Source: Pseudomonas muyukensis (lineage in GTDB: Bacteria; Pseudomonadota; Gammaproteobacteria; Pseudomonadales; Pseudomonadaceae). From it: a stretch of 64,000 nucleotides of DNA. The notes below the pieces were generated by a model. The model had not been told where the DNA came from. It saw only the letters and a program-made list of their open reading frames with translations, and made no database searches. Positions 43,956 through 55,384 of this stretch are shown here, one piece after another. Position 1 is the stretch's first letter. The number at the start of each line of letters is the position of its first letter. Position numbers and translations under genes: made by a program. Where the stretch lies: contig NZ_CP077073.1 of NCBI RefSeq assembly GCF_019139535.1, forward strand, positions 447,501-511,500, in the 5' to 3' direction.

Positions 43956-44015
43956 CCTGTAGGAGCCAGCGTGCTGGCGAACAGGGCCATTCGCCAGCAC
44001 GCTGGCTCCTACAGG
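43956..44015. repeat. Perfect 26-bp inverted repeat, REP and bidirectional terminator
   Basis: Arms 43956-43981 and 43990-44015 are exactly complementary around an 8-nt loop, and carry the REP words tgtaggagccagc and gctggctcctaca. It fills the gap between the convergent slipin and LysE genes. Confidence 0.85.
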
Positions 44016-44031
44016 AGGAACAGTATGAAGT

Positions 44032-44664
44032 TCAGATCGGCGCCCGACGCAGGGTAGCCAGGAAGGTCGCGGCACCGATGAACAGCCCGGCAAAGGTGCG
44101 GTTCAAACGCTTCTGCTGTTTCGGCGTGCGCAGCAGGCGCAGCACGCGCGAGGCCAGCCCGGTGTAGCCGGCCATCACCAGCAGGTCGACGCTGATCATG
44201 GTCACGGTGATCGCCAGGTACTGCGGCAGCAGCGCCTCGTGCGGGTTGATGAACTGCGGCAGCACCGCGAGCATGAACACCAGCGCCTTGGGGTTGCTGA
44301 CGTTGACCAGGAAACCGCGGAACATCAGGCTCAGCGGCTTGCCGATCGGCCGCACGCCGGACTCGTCGCTCATGTCCAGCGGCAGCGCGCGCCACTGCTT
44401 GTAGGCGAGGTAGATCAGGTAGGCGACACCGAACCACTTGATGACCTGGAAGGCCGTGGCCGAGGCAGCGAGGATCGCGCCCACGCCGGCGGCGATGATG
44501 GCGATCTGTACGATCAGGCCTAGTTGCAGGCCCAGGGCGTTCCAGTAGCCACGCCAAAAACCGTACTGCAGCCCACTGGACATCGAGGCAATCGCCCCGG
44601 CCCCCGGCGACAGGCTGATCACCCAGCACGCGGCAAAGAACGCCAACCACGTTTCCATCGACAT
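44032..44664 (-). CDS. LysE/RhtB-family amino acid exporter
   Basis: A 210-residue inner-membrane protein with six predicted helices. Family motifs are SLSPGAGAIASMSSGLQYG in the first loop and GFLVNVSNPKALVFMLAVLPQF. The substrate (homoserine, threonine or another amino acid) is not readable from sequence. The ATG at 44664 follows GAGGTGTG. Confidence 0.9.
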   Translation of the reverse strand: MSMETWLAFFAACWVISLSPGAGAIASMSSGLQYGFWRGYWNALGLQLGLIVQIAIIAAGVGAILAASATAFQVIKWFGVAYLIYLAYKQWRALPLDMSDESGVRPIGKPLSLMFRGFLVNVSNPKALVFMLAVLPQFINPHEALLPQYLAITVTMISVDLLVMAGYTGLASRVLRLLRTPKQQKRLNRTFAGLFIGAATFLATLRRAPI

Positions 44665-44750
44665 CGCACACCTCGCTCGACCATTTATTGCAAAACGTTA
44701 AGCTACGGTGCTGGCGAAAAAATAACCAGTGGTTTTTACGCTTGCAACGA

Positions 44751-45337
44751 TCAGTCGTCGAGGGCCGGGGAGTCCTGCAGCGTGACTGCCGCCTCGGCCC
44801 CTCGCCAGCGGCGCACGGCCTTCTGGAAGAACTGGCTGTTGGGCACCTGCACCAGCGCGCCACCGGCCTCCGGCGTTTCCATCAGGGTGGTGTAGAGCAG
44901 GTTGATGGCGATCACCCGGCCCTTCACTCCCGGCTTGTCGAGGGTATCGACCAGCTCGACCACATCGCCGATGCGAAATGGCCCGACGGTGTAGATCAGC
45001 ACCGCGCACAGCAGGTTGGACAGCACGCTCCAGATGGCGAAGAAGGCCACCGCAGCCACCGCGACGAAGCCCGACAATGCCGTCCACAACACCGTGGCCG
45101 ACACCCCCAGGCGCTCCAGCACGAACAGCAGCGCGCTGCCCATGACCAGCCAGCGCAAGGCCCCGCGCACCGGCACCAGCAGCTCGTGGGGCAACGGGTA
45201 GCGCTCGCCCAGGCTCTGCAGGCCACGCCCAACCATGCGCTGCAGGACGAACGCGGCAATCAGGATCAACAGGATCTGCAGCCCTAGCCAGAAGGTGTCC
45301 ATCCACTGCCCCGGCAGCAGCGAACGCAGCTCTTCCA

Positions 45338-45338
<1 letters not shown>
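44751..45338 (-). CDS. MscS-type mechanosensitive ion channel
   Basis: A 195-residue small MscS-like protein with three membrane helices (about 15-35, 58-80, 85-118) and a beta-domain, VGPFRIGDVVELVDTLDKPGVKGRVIAINLLYTTLMETP, ending soon after NSQFFQKAVRRW. It is shorter than MscS (286) and lacks the C-terminal barrel. Its start overlaps the ABC-F stop by one base (ATGA pattern). Confidence 0.88.
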
Positions 45339-47248
<1,910 letters not shown>

Positions 47249-47298
47249 GATGGTCGCGGAGTCTACCAGCTTCGCCGACCCCTGGCGCGAGTGAAACC

Positions 47299-47778
47299 AT
47301 GCACACCGACCTGTGGAATCACGCCCTGGCCCTGTACGCCCGGCCGGGTGTCGAAGCGGCCAGCCTGGCCCTTCAGGAACTGGGCGGCGATGTCTGCCTG
47401 CTGCTCTGCGCCACCTGGCTGCAGGCCCGTGGCGTGACCGCCGACGAGCAACGAACGGCCGCCTTGCAGGCCTTGGCCAGCCCCTGGCAACGCGACGTGG
47501 TTGCGCCGCTGCGCACGCTACGCCGGCAGTGGCGCGAGCACGCGCTGGCCGACCCGCAGTTGAGCGTGTTGCGTGAACAGGTCAAGGACCTGGAACTACA
47601 GGCTGAGCGTACCTTGCTCGAACGTCTGGAGGCGTTGGCGCGGGAGTGGCCTGCGACAGCGGACGCCGGGCAGGATTGGCTGGCCCGACTGGCGCCGGAC
47701 CAGGCCCGGAACCACGACGCGCTGCATCAGCTGCGCGTCGCGGCCCGTGAGCTTCAGGACGCCGAAGTCGGCGACTGA
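47299..47778 (+). CDS. TIGR02444 (DUF2390) family protein
   Basis: A 159-residue helical protein with the family pattern LWNHALALYARPGVEAASLALQ and LGGDVCLLLCATWLQARG near the N-terminus. Function unknown; no signal or membrane segment. Its last 25 bp overlap the convergent algP 3' end. The gene is divergent from yheS (50 bp). Confidence 0.88.
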   Translation: MHTDLWNHALALYARPGVEAASLALQELGGDVCLLLCATWLQARGVTADEQRTAALQALASPWQRDVVAPLRTLRRQWREHALADPQLSVLREQVKDLELQAERTLLERLEALAREWPATADAGQDWLARLAPDQARNHDALHQLRVAARELQDAEVGD

Positions 47779-48794
47779 GCCGGGGTAGCGGTTGCTGCTG
47801 GCGCTGCCGTGCTGGCTGCCGACGCAGGGGAGGCACCGTTGGCCGCCGTGGCTGGTTTGCTGTCAGCGGGTTTGCTGGCAACCGGCTTGGCGGCGGCGGG
47901 TTTGGCCGGGGCCTTGGCGGCAACGGGCTTGGCAACCGGTTTGGCTGGTGCCTTGGCCGGTGCCTTGGTGGCAGCAGGCTTGGCCGCCGCAGCTTTCACC
48001 GGAGCCTTGGCTGCTGGTTTGGCCGCTGTGGTTTTCGCCGGGGCCTTGGCGGCGGCAGGTTTGGCAACGGCTGGTTTAGCCGCTGGCTTGGCAGCGGGTT
48101 TGGCGGCGGCTGTTTTCGCCGGTGCCTTGGCAGCGACAGGCTTGGCCGCGGCGGTTCTGGCCGGGGCTTTGGCAGCGGCAGGCTTGGCGGCAGCGGATCT
48201 GGCCGGCGCCTTGGCAGCGGCAGGCTTGGCAGCAGCGGTTCTGGCCGGGGCCTTGGCCGCAGCGGGTTTAGCCGCTGGCTTGGCGGCAGCAGCCCGGGCC
48301 GGCGCCTTGGCGGCGGGCTTGGCAGCGGGTTTTGCTGCCGGTTTGGCCGCGGTGGTTTTCGCCGCAGGCTTGGCCGCGGCCTTCGGTGCTGCGGCACGCG
48401 AGTCCAGTGCCTTGGCGGCAGCCTCGCGCACCTTGCCGACGCCCTGGGCCAGCTTCAGGCTTTCCTGGGCGTCACGCTTGAGTTGCTGGATATAAGTGCG
48501 GGTCTGGGTCTGGCGATCCTTGAGCGAGTCGAGCAAGTCTTCAAGTTCACCGGCGGCTTTTTGTGCCTTGCCCTGTGCCTTGGCTTTACCGGCCTTGGCC
48601 GCGTCCTGCAACTTCAGGCGGGCGTTGTGCAGTTTCTCCTGGGCCTTGCCACGTTGTTTTTCCAACTTGGCCAATAGCTTCTCGGCATCCGCCAGCGCTT
48701 GGGAGCAGGCATCTTCCAAATGTTCGAGCAGGCTGCCCGAAAGTTGCTGGAGCAGGTGCAACGGCGTACTTACTGGCTTCTTTTTGGCCGACAT
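47754..48794 (-). CDS. algP: AlgP, histone-H1-like alginate regulatory protein
   Basis: A 346-residue protein. The first 115 residues are helical and coiled-coil (LLQQLSGSLLEHLEDACSQAL..). The rest (about 125-320) is a low-complexity tail of AAAKPAAK and KAPA units, resembling eukaryotic histone H1. In P. aeruginosa AlgP (AlgR3) influences alginate expression. The tail is encoded by DNA repeats, so its length can vary between strains. AGGAGG precedes ATG 48794. Confidence 0.93.
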   Translation of the reverse strand: MSAKKKPVSTPLHLLQQLSGSLLEHLEDACSQALADAEKLLAKLEKQRGKAQEKLHNARLKLQDAAKAGKAKAQGKAQKAAGELEDLLDSLKDRQTQTRTYIQQLKRDAQESLKLAQGVGKVREAAAKALDSRAAAPKAAAKPAAKTTAAKPAAKPAAKPAAKAPARAAAAKPAAKPAAAKAPARTAAAKPAAAKAPARSAAAKPAAAKAPARTAAAKPVAAKAPAKTAAAKPAAKPAAKPAVAKPAAAKAPAKTTAAKPAAKAPVKAAAAKPAATKAPAKAPAKPVAKPVAAKAPAKPAAAKPVASKPADSKPATAANGASPASAASTAAPAATATPAQSPTSAS

Positions 48795-49018
48795 GGTTTA
48801 CCTCCTGGCTGACGAGAGTGCGGCTCATACTATGCTTCTGCTGCTACCGCCGCTAGGGCATGTTGACCGTCTCGGTAGCGCCGCGTTGCATGCCTGGGCA
48901 AAGTTGTTGTCTTGCAGCTGCAAGCAAGTGTAGTTGCCCGTTAATGTGTTGCCGATATTTACACATCTTTCGGCAACAAGGCTGGCATACTTCGCGCTCA
49001 TTGCCGCAGGAGTCTTCC

Positions 49019-49684
49019 ATGCCTCGCTCTCTGATTTTCGGCCTGTGCCTGGTGCCTGCGCTGTGCCTGGCCAACACCGACAACAGCCCCGCCACCGACA
49101 GCGACCTGGCCTACAGCCTGGGTGCCAGCCTGGGCGAGCGGCTGCGCCAGGAAGTGCCTGGGCTGCAGCTCGAGGCCCTGGTGGAAGGCCTGCGCCAGGC
49201 GTATCAAGGCGAGCCTCCACGTATTGCCAAGTCGCGCATGCAGGCCATCCTCGCGCAGCACGAAGAACAGGCCAATGCTGCCGCCGAACAGGCGCAGGTG
49301 GACAAGCTGCTGGCCGCGGAAAAACGCTTCCTCGCCAGCGAACGCGCCCGCAAAGGCGTCCATGAGCTGGCCGATGGCATTCTCTACAGCGAACTGGCCA
49401 GCGGCACGGGCGCACAGCCCAAGGCCAGCGGCAGGGTGCAGGTACGCTACGTGGGACGTCTGCCGGATGGCACGGTGTTCGACCAGAACCTGCAACCGCA
49501 ATGGTTCAAGCTCGACTCGGTGATCGAAGGCTGGCAGGTGGCATTGCCGAAGATGAAGACCGGGGCGAAATGGCGCCTGGTGGTGCCATCGGCCAAAGCC
49601 TATGGCGCCGACGGGGCGGGCGACCTGATCGCGCCCTATACCCCTCTGGTGTTCGAAATCGAGCTGCTGGCAGTGTCCGACTGA
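49019..49684 (+). CDS. Exported FKBP-type peptidyl-prolyl isomerase
   Basis: A 221-residue protein with signal peptide (LIFGLCLVPALCLA), an FKBP N-terminal dimerisation domain (about 25-110) and an FKBP domain (about 125-221) with YVGRLPDGTVFDQ, VIEGWQVALPKMKTGAKWRLVVPS, YG.. and PLVFEIELL. It folds periplasmic proteins. AGGAG lies 7 bp before ATG 49019. It is divergent from algP, and its stop is one base from the convergent algQ gene. Confidence 0.9.
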   Translation: MPRSLIFGLCLVPALCLANTDNSPATDSDLAYSLGASLGERLRQEVPGLQLEALVEGLRQAYQGEPPRIAKSRMQAILAQHEEQANAAAEQAQVDKLLAAEKRFLASERARKGVHELADGILYSELASGTGAQPKASGRVQVRYVGRLPDGTVFDQNLQPQWFKLDSVIEGWQVALPKMKTGAKWRLVVPSAKAYGADGAGDLIAPYTPLVFEIELLAVSD

Positions 49685-49685
49685 T

Positions 49686-50156
49686 TCAGGCCTGGACTGC
49701 GTCTTCTTGCTTGTGTGCAGTGTGCAGCACGTCGATGAGGCAGTCTTCGAGCTCGAAGCGTTCGCGCAGCAAGCTGCCTAACTTGCCCAGTTTTTCGGCG
49801 AAGCGTTCGGGGTCGGTGCACTCGCCCTTTTCGCAGTGGTCATTGAAAGCCAGCGCGATCTGGGTGCTGTCATCGATACGTGGATTGATCTGCTTGGCCA
49901 GTTCAAGCGCCTTGGTATCGCCAAAGGCCTTGGCTTCGCTGACCAGCTGCTCGCTGACCTCGAAGTGCCAGGCCGAAACATAGTCGACCAGAACGGCGCA
50001 GAAATCGCGGTTCTGGTCTTTGTCGGCAAACGCCGGCTTGGCATCGCGCAGGGCGCGGAAGGCTTGCACCAATTCCTGGCGCTCCTCCAGCCAACGATCG
50101 ATCAGCTTGTGAACACCGCCCCAGCGTTCCTGGGCGTTCTGGCAACTATCGAGCAT
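49686..50156 (-). CDS. algQ: AlgQ/Rsd, anti-sigma-70 factor
   Basis: A 156-residue Rsd/AlgQ protein that binds region 4 of the primary sigma factor. The family features are MLDSCQNAQERWGGVHKLIDRWLEERQELV and the C-terminal LRERFELEDCLIDVLH. In Pseudomonas it promotes alginate, siderophore and stationary-phase functions. The ATG at 50156 gives the usual N-terminus; an upstream in-frame start adds 16 residues. Confidence 0.95.
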   Translation of the reverse strand: MLDSCQNAQERWGGVHKLIDRWLEERQELVQAFRALRDAKPAFADKDQNRDFCAVLVDYVSAWHFEVSEQLVSEAKAFGDTKALELAKQINPRIDDSTQIALAFNDHCEKGECTDPERFAEKLGKLGSLLRERFELEDCLIDVLHTAHKQEDAVQA

Positions 50157-50386
50157 GGCAATCTCATCCCTTCTGGGTAGATGCCGCTGCACCTCGCGAC
50201 ACAATACCGTGGCACAAAGGTGACATCAGCAAACGGCATCGAGCAGTTGTATTTTCGGTGGGCGTGCTGGGAGATTATGCCCGCGCGACCTGCCCATCAA
50301 GGTACGCAGCAGACAAAGTTCATACAAGCGTTTAATCCCTTTCGCCCGCACCACTGGTCGAACAACGCGGCGGGCATTGCCCTGGG

Positions 50387-50893
50387 TCAACGCAGCGCGC
50401 CCTTGCGGAATCGATACGCCACCAGCCAGGACGCGGGCAGCGCGGCCAGCAGCAAAAAGGCCAGCAGGCTCCATTCGGGCAAGGTCAGGTCGAGGAAGCT
50501 CCAGCTGATGGAGACGCAATCGGGGCTGCCCAACACGAACATGTGCAGGATCTCGCCCAAGGGCCGCTGCACGAGCTGCTCCAGCGGCAGGTGGCAACCG
50601 GCGCTGGGCGACGGGTCGCTCTGCAACCAGACATGCCGCCCCGCCAGCAACGCCCCGGCCACGGCGGTGGCCAAGGTCAGCCAGGCATAGCCGCGCTTGG
50701 CCCACGAGCGCGGGGCATGCAGCACCGCCGCCAGGCTCGCCAAGGCATACAGGCCGAGCATCAGACGCTGGCTGAAACACAGCGCGCAGGGGATCAGGCC
50801 AACCACCGATTCGAGCCGGAACGAGGCGACCAGCACCCCCAGGGCAATCAGGAGGGCAGGAAGGTAAAAGCTGCGCAAGCAGGCCAGCGACAT
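50387..50893 (-). CDS. dsbB: DsbB-family disulfide bond formation protein
   Basis: A 168-residue inner-membrane protein with four helices that reoxidises DsbA and passes electrons to quinone. The first periplasmic loop holds the Cys pair in IPCALCFSQR, and the second holds Cys in AGCHLPLE and SPDCVS. In P. aeruginosa the gene at this place, between algQ and hemY, is the DsbB paralogue called DsbH. ATG 50893 is used; an upstream TTG is unlikely. Confidence 0.9.
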   Translation of the reverse strand: MSLACLRSFYLPALLIALGVLVASFRLESVVGLIPCALCFSQRLMLGLYALASLAAVLHAPRSWAKRGYAWLTLATAVAGALLAGRHVWLQSDPSPSAGCHLPLEQLVQRPLGEILHMFVLGSPDCVSISWSFLDLTLPEWSLLAFLLLAALPASWLVAYRFRKGALR

Positions 50894-51069
50894 GGGCAAG
50901 GGGTGTCCGCGAGTCAGGGAGGATGGTGAAAACGGTAGAGGAAAGGTGCGCTTTGTATCAAGGCGCTACAGCGGGGACAAGTCGCTGAATGGGCTCAGAA
51001 TTGATTCTGTGGGAAGCAGGAAAGTTCTGACAAGCAGGCAGATGCAGTCAACAGCACGGCATTAGCGCG

Positions 51070-51113
51070 TTGGCATCGGCGAACACCGGCACAGCCGGTG
51101 CCGCCAATGCGCG
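51070..51113. repeat. REP-like hairpin between hemY and dsbB
   Basis: ttggcatcggcgaacaccggc and gccggtgccgccaat form a stem with core CACCGGC/GCCGGTG (51084-51100). It lies downstream of hemY (leftward) and may end the hem transcript. The rest of the 260-bp gap to dsbB shows nothing further. Confidence 0.5.
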
Positions 51114-51160
51114 CCTGGTTCGCCAGCAAGGCGCCTAGAGAAAGTGCGAACGGCGGGTGG

Positions 51161-52399
51161 TCAGGCCCGCACGCCTTCCGGCAAGGGCAGGGCCAGCAGG
51201 CGCTCGTCCAGCAACCCGAGGCCTTCCTGGAACAGCTGGTTGCTGCGCTCCGTTTCGCCCAGCCCGGCCAACAACCGCGCCAGCTCCGCACAGGCCTCCG
51301 GGTTGCGCTCCAGGCGCAGGCTGCTCTCCAGGTAGTCGCGTGCCTTGCCCCACAGACGGTTCTGCAAGCTCAGGCGCCCCAGGGTCAGCAACAGGCTAGG
51401 GTCTTGCGGGTGTTCCTTGAGCCACCCCTCGGCAACCTGTAGCTGGCGCGCCGGGTCATCGCCGCGCACCAGGCCATACAACCGCGCCAGGTGGCTCTCA
51501 TAGCCGCGCTTGAGCGCAGCCCGCAGCACCTGTTCGGCCTCGCCTTGGGCACCGCTCTGACGCAATTGCTCGGCATACGCCGACACCAGCTGAGGCTCTT
51601 GGCGCTGGGCCGCCGTCAGTTGCTGCCAGGCCCGCTCCAGTGCCTGGCGGGCAGTCTGCGGGTCCTCGCCACGGCTGGCCGCCAGGCCCAGGTTCTGACC
51701 CCAGGCACGCTGCTCCAGATCTGCCAGCTCGGCCGGCGGCAGCACCTTGTGCTTGCGCAGGTCTGGCAGCAGGCGAATCAGTGCCGGCCAGTCGCCGCGT
51801 TCCAGGTGCAGGCGCTGCAACAGGCGCAGCACCTGGGCATTGTGCGGGTGACGCTCCTGCATGGCCTGCAGGGCTTCGAGCGCGCCGTCGTTCTCGCCAC
51901 GGTCCATTTGCAACTGGGCGTGAGTCAAGGCAATCGCCAGTTCGGCCTGGGGCTGGCGCTCCAGGGCGCGTTCGAGCAGGTTGTCGCGGTCGTCGACACG
52001 GCCCTGTTCGTTGGCCGCGCGGGCGGCGCCAAGGTAATACAGCAGGGGCTGGCGGTCGGACTCGGCGGCCCGTTGCAGGTGCCGTTGCGCGCTTGCCCAG
52101 CGGCCCTCGGCCAGATCCAGCTGGCCTTGCTCGACGGCGATGCGGGTACGCCGGCTGCGGTTGCGCCGCGACCATGGGTTGACCACACCGCTTGAGGTCA
52201 GCACCAGACCGACCAGGTAGCGCAGCAGCAACAGCAGCACGACCAGCCCGGCCAATGCCCCCAGCGCGGCCCATAGCCCCGACTGGTAACGGAAACCGCC
52301 ATAGGCGATCAGCACATAGCCGCTGTGCTTGGCGATGGCGATGCCCAGCGCCGCGGCGATGACGATCGCCAGCACCGCCAGCAGGTAGACACGCTTCAT
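51161..52399 (-). CDS. hemY: HemY, heme-biosynthesis-associated TPR protein
   Basis: A 412-residue inner-membrane protein with two N-terminal helices (about 5-22 and 40-62) and a cytosolic or periplasmic TPR-type helical repeat region (about 90-400). It is the proteobacterial HemY, not the protoporphyrinogen oxidase of the same name. Its precise role with HemX in heme synthesis is not settled. Its start overlaps the hemX stop by 4 bp. Confidence 0.92.
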   Translation of the reverse strand: MKRVYLLAVLAIVIAAALGIAIAKHSGYVLIAYGGFRYQSGLWAALGALAGLVVLLLLLRYLVGLVLTSSGVVNPWSRRNRSRRTRIAVEQGQLDLAEGRWASAQRHLQRAAESDRQPLLYYLGAARAANEQGRVDDRDNLLERALERQPQAELAIALTHAQLQMDRGENDGALEALQAMQERHPHNAQVLRLLQRLHLERGDWPALIRLLPDLRKHKVLPPAELADLEQRAWGQNLGLAASRGEDPQTARQALERAWQQLTAAQRQEPQLVSAYAEQLRQSGAQGEAEQVLRAALKRGYESHLARLYGLVRGDDPARQLQVAEGWLKEHPQDPSLLLTLGRLSLQNRLWGKARDYLESSLRLERNPEACAELARLLAGLGETERSNQLFQEGLGLLDERLLALPLPEGVRA

Positions 52400-53496
52400 G
52401 GCTTGGCCCCCTCGGCGCTGGCCGGCTGGTGCCGCCGCTGGATATAGGCCTGCACCGCGACCAGGCTTTCGCTCAAGTCAGGCGTGACCACCGACACCGG
52501 TTGTTCGGCCAGCTGGTTGAGGCTGTCGAGCATGGCCTTGCTCTGCGGGTTGTCCGCGTTGAAGTTGGCCAGCAACACGCTGCGCGCATCGTCCAGGGCC
52601 TGGGCGTATACCTTTGCCTCACCGTTGAGCGCCGCCCACTGGGCCTGCTCGATGGTCAGGCTCAGGGCCAGGCGCAGCTGGTTGAGCGACTGCCCGGACA
52701 GCAACGGGCGCACATTGTCGTCGGCGTTGAATTCGATCTGGAAGTACTTGGAGATCTGCGCCCACCACTGTGACCAGCGGCTGGCGCCGTCGCCATCGGC
52801 CGTCAGCGCGCCCAGGGCATCGGCCTTGCCATCGAACTCCGGCGACTGGGCGCTGAGATGCTGGACCTGCTCGCGCTGGGCGGCCAGCTTGAGGAACAGG
52901 CCGGTACGGTCCGGCTGCTGGGTGCTGGAGAGCGTGGCCAGGCTGCGCGCCAGCTGCTCACGGGCGGCGAAGGCCCCTGGGTCGCTTTGCTCGCGGAGGA
53001 TTTCATCGGCGCCTTCGACCAGCGCCTTGGCGCTGGCGATGTCCTGCAGCGCCGACAGGCGCAGGGTCGCCAGGCGCAGCAAATGCTCGGCCTCGGCCAG
53101 GCGCCACTCCTTGCGGCTTTCGCCAAGCGCGGTCTCCAGGCGCTGGCTCAGGCGCTGCTGGTCGCCCTGCAGTTGCGCCACCAGGCGCCGACGGTCTTCC
53201 AGCTCGCTGGCCGCCGGCAGGCTGGCCAGTTGCGCAGTGAGCTGCTGCTCACGCTGCTGCAAGGCGTCAGCGCGTTGATTCAAGGCTTGCAGGTGTTCGC
53301 CCTGGCCTTGCTCGCTGCCTTGCAGCTGCCGCACCTGCCAGGCGCCCCAGCCGCCAACCGCGACCCCGGCGGCGCCCAGCAGCAGCGCAAGCAGCGCCAA
53401 GCCGCTGCCGGAGCGTCGGGCGGGCGTGGCGGTAGTGGTGTTCGGCGCTTCGGACGCCTTGGGCTGTTCGGTGTTGGACAAGACAGTTTCGCTCAC
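52396..53496 (-). CDS. hemX: HemX, membrane protein of hem operon
   Basis: A 366-residue protein with one membrane helix (about 31-53, LALLALLLGAAGVAVGGWGAW) after a polar Ala/Thr-rich N-terminus, then a long coiled-coil and helical domain (LQALNQRADALQQREQQLTAQ..). It lacks the methyltransferase domain suggested by the annotation uroporphyrinogen-III C-methyltransferase; it is the Pfam HemX type. Second-last in the hemCDXY operon. Confidence 0.92.
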   Translation of the reverse strand: MSETVLSNTEQPKASEAPNTTTATPARRSGSGLALLALLLGAAGVAVGGWGAWQVRQLQGSEQGQGEHLQALNQRADALQQREQQLTAQLASLPAASELEDRRRLVAQLQGDQQRLSQRLETALGESRKEWRLAEAEHLLRLATLRLSALQDIASAKALVEGADEILREQSDPGAFAAREQLARSLATLSSTQQPDRTGLFLKLAAQREQVQHLSAQSPEFDGKADALGALTADGDGASRWSQWWAQISKYFQIEFNADDNVRPLLSGQSLNQLRLALSLTIEQAQWAALNGEAKVYAQALDDARSVLLANFNADNPQSKAMLDSLNQLAEQPVSVVTPDLSESLVAVQAYIQRRHQPASAEGAKP

Positions 53497-53541
53497 GTAT
53501 CCATCCTTTGCAGGGTGCGCATCGCTGTGAAGCTTAGCGCC

Positions 53542-54309
53542 TTAAGGGGCAGGCGCAGCGGTTCGCTGCACGGCTGCCAGCAAGGCCGCGGCACTGGCGC
53601 CACGGCAATCCACAATTTCTCGAGCGCCCAGGGCGCGGGCCTGGTCGGCCACACGCGGGCTGGGCACGAACAGCGGCAGGCGCGACAGCCATGGCCAATC
53701 GACGCCCGCCAGCCGGTGCAGGTGTTCAAGCCCCTGCCCACTGCTGACCACTAGGCCGTTGAGGCGTTCCCCAACGACGCGCTGCACCAGGGTGCCAGGC
53801 GGGTAATGCGGCAGGCTGCGCCGATACAGTTCCAGATAATCGACACTAGCACCTTGCTCGGCAAGACGCTCGGCCAGCAGTTCGCGACCTCCCTCGCCAC
53901 GGACAATCACGACACGGGCTGTAGGAAAGCTGGCAGCCTCGCGCAGGGCAGGCAGGCAAAGCAAGGCCTCGCTGTCGTCACCGGCTGTAGGGAAAGTCAC
54001 CAAAAGCCCACGTTCCTGCAACACCCGTGCCGTGGCCTCGCCCACCGTGAACCACCCCGTGGGCGGCACTGCGATGCCCGCGCGGTCCAGGGCCTCGAGC
54101 AGCAGGCGGGCTGCCGGCTTGCTCACCACGATGATCGCCCGCGCCTGGCCGATGGCCTGCAGGCCCAGCCGTTGCGCCGGGCCCTGTTCGAGGGCCTCGA
54201 TGGTCAGCAACGGCAAGCTCGCGCTGGCAATGCCCGCCTCTGCCAGGGCCTGCGCCAGTGCCGCGCAGTCCTCTTCGGGGCGAGTCAGCAGCAGGCGCCA
54301 GGGGCTCAC
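53542..54309 (-). CDS. hemD: Uroporphyrinogen-III synthase
   Basis: A 255-residue enzyme that cyclises hydroxymethylbilane to uroporphyrinogen III. Two alternating alpha/beta domains with [16 protein letters not shown] at the N-terminus, and [12 protein letters not shown] near 190. It starts at GTG 54309, which overlaps the hemC stop (GTGA). Confidence 0.92.
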   Translation of the reverse strand: MSPWRLLLTRPEEDCAALAQALAEAGIASASLPLLTIEALEQGPAQRLGLQAIGQARAIIVVSKPAARLLLEALDRAGIAVPPTGWFTVGEATARVLQERGLLVTFPTAGDDSEALLCLPALREAASFPTARVVIVRGEGGRELLAERLAEQGASVDYLELYRRSLPHYPPGTLVQRVVGERLNGLVVSSGQGLEHLHRLAGVDWPWLSRLPLFVPSPRVADQARALGAREIVDCRGASAAALLAAVQRTAAPAP

Positions 54310-55247
54310 GGGTGGCCGGCCTCGCCATAGACTTCCTGGAGGATCGCCTCGGCACCCTGGCCGAGCAGGTCCTCGGCGACCTGCACGCCCAGGGCTTCGG
54401 CCTTGCCACGCGGCGCACGGGCGTCAGCCACCAGCAGCGTGCCACCGGACGGTTGCCCGACCAGGCCACGCAGCCACAGTTGCTCGCCTTCGAGCACTGC
54501 GTAGCAGGCAATCGGCACCTGGCAGCCGCCATTGAGGCGCTTGTTCAGGGCACGCTCGGCGATCACGCGGTCGGCGGTATCGAGGTGATGCAGCGGCGCC
54601 AGCAGCGCATGGATCTCGCGGTCGGCGCTGCGGCACTCGATGCCCACGGCGCCCTGGCCGCCGGCCGGCAGGCTATGGTCGACACTGATGGTGGAGGTGA
54701 TGCGCTCTTCGAAGCCGAGGCGAATCAGGCCGGCGGCAGCGAGGATGATGGCGTCGTACTCGCCGGCATCGAGCTTGGCCAGGCGGGTGTTGACGTTACC
54801 GCGCAGGAACTGGATTTTCAGGTCCGGCCGGCGTGCCAGCAACTGGGCCTGGCGGCGCAGGCTGGAGGTGCCGACGATGCTGCCGGCCGGCAGCGCCTCG
54901 AGGCTTTCGAAGGTATTGGAGACGAAGGCGTCACGTGGGTCTTCGCGCTCGCAGATGCAGTACAGGCCCAGGCCTTCGGGGAAGTCCATGGGCACATCCT
55001 TCATCGAGTGCACGGCGATGTCGGCCTGGTTGTCCAGCAGCGCGGTTTCCAGCTCCTTGACGAACAGGCCCTTGCCGCCGATCTTCGCCAGCGGCGCGTC
55101 GAGCAGCTTGTCGCCGCGGCTGACCATGGGCACCAGGGTCACCTGGATGCCGGGGTGGGCCTGCTCCAGGCGGGCTTTGACATATTCGGCCTGCCACAGG
55201 GCCAGGGCACTTTTACGGGTGGCAATGCGGATTTCGCGAGTGGACAT
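54306..55247 (-). CDS. hemC: Hydroxymethylbilane synthase (porphobilinogen deaminase)
   Basis: A 313-residue enzyme that polymerises four porphobilinogens. Domain 1 starts [19 protein letters not shown]; the catalytic Asp is in [11 protein letters not shown] and nearby, and the dipyrromethane cofactor Cys lies in [13 protein letters not shown] near 242. The ATG at 55247 gives the family start [13 protein letters not shown]; a GTG nine bases upstream is also in frame. A TATCAT box reads leftward at 55283-55278. Confidence 0.95.
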   Translation of the reverse strand: MSTREIRIATRKSALALWQAEYVKARLEQAHPGIQVTLVPMVSRGDKLLDAPLAKIGGKGLFVKELETALLDNQADIAVHSMKDVPMDFPEGLGLYCICEREDPRDAFVSNTFESLEALPAGSIVGTSSLRRQAQLLARRPDLKIQFLRGNVNTRLAKLDAGEYDAIILAAAGLIRLGFEERITSTISVDHSLPAGGQGAVGIECRSADREIHALLAPLHHLDTADRVIAERALNKRLNGGCQVPIACYAVLEGEQLWLRGLVGQPSGGTLLVADARAPRGKAEALGVQVAEDLLGQGAEAILQEVYGEAGHP

Positions 55248-55384
55248 GGAGCGCACCGAACCAGAGAAATACCGCCGATGATAACAGTTCCTCCCGCGGT
55301 TCCCGCAGATTCAGATCAGCAAAGCGCCACGTGGAAGGGGCTTGAGCCGCCGGGCAAACCCGCCCCCACGCAGTCGAGGGTGAG

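Noticed and set aside
47780-48420. Short repeats looking like a tandem array or CRISPR
   Set aside because: They are the coding repeats of the AlgP tail, without uniform spacers.
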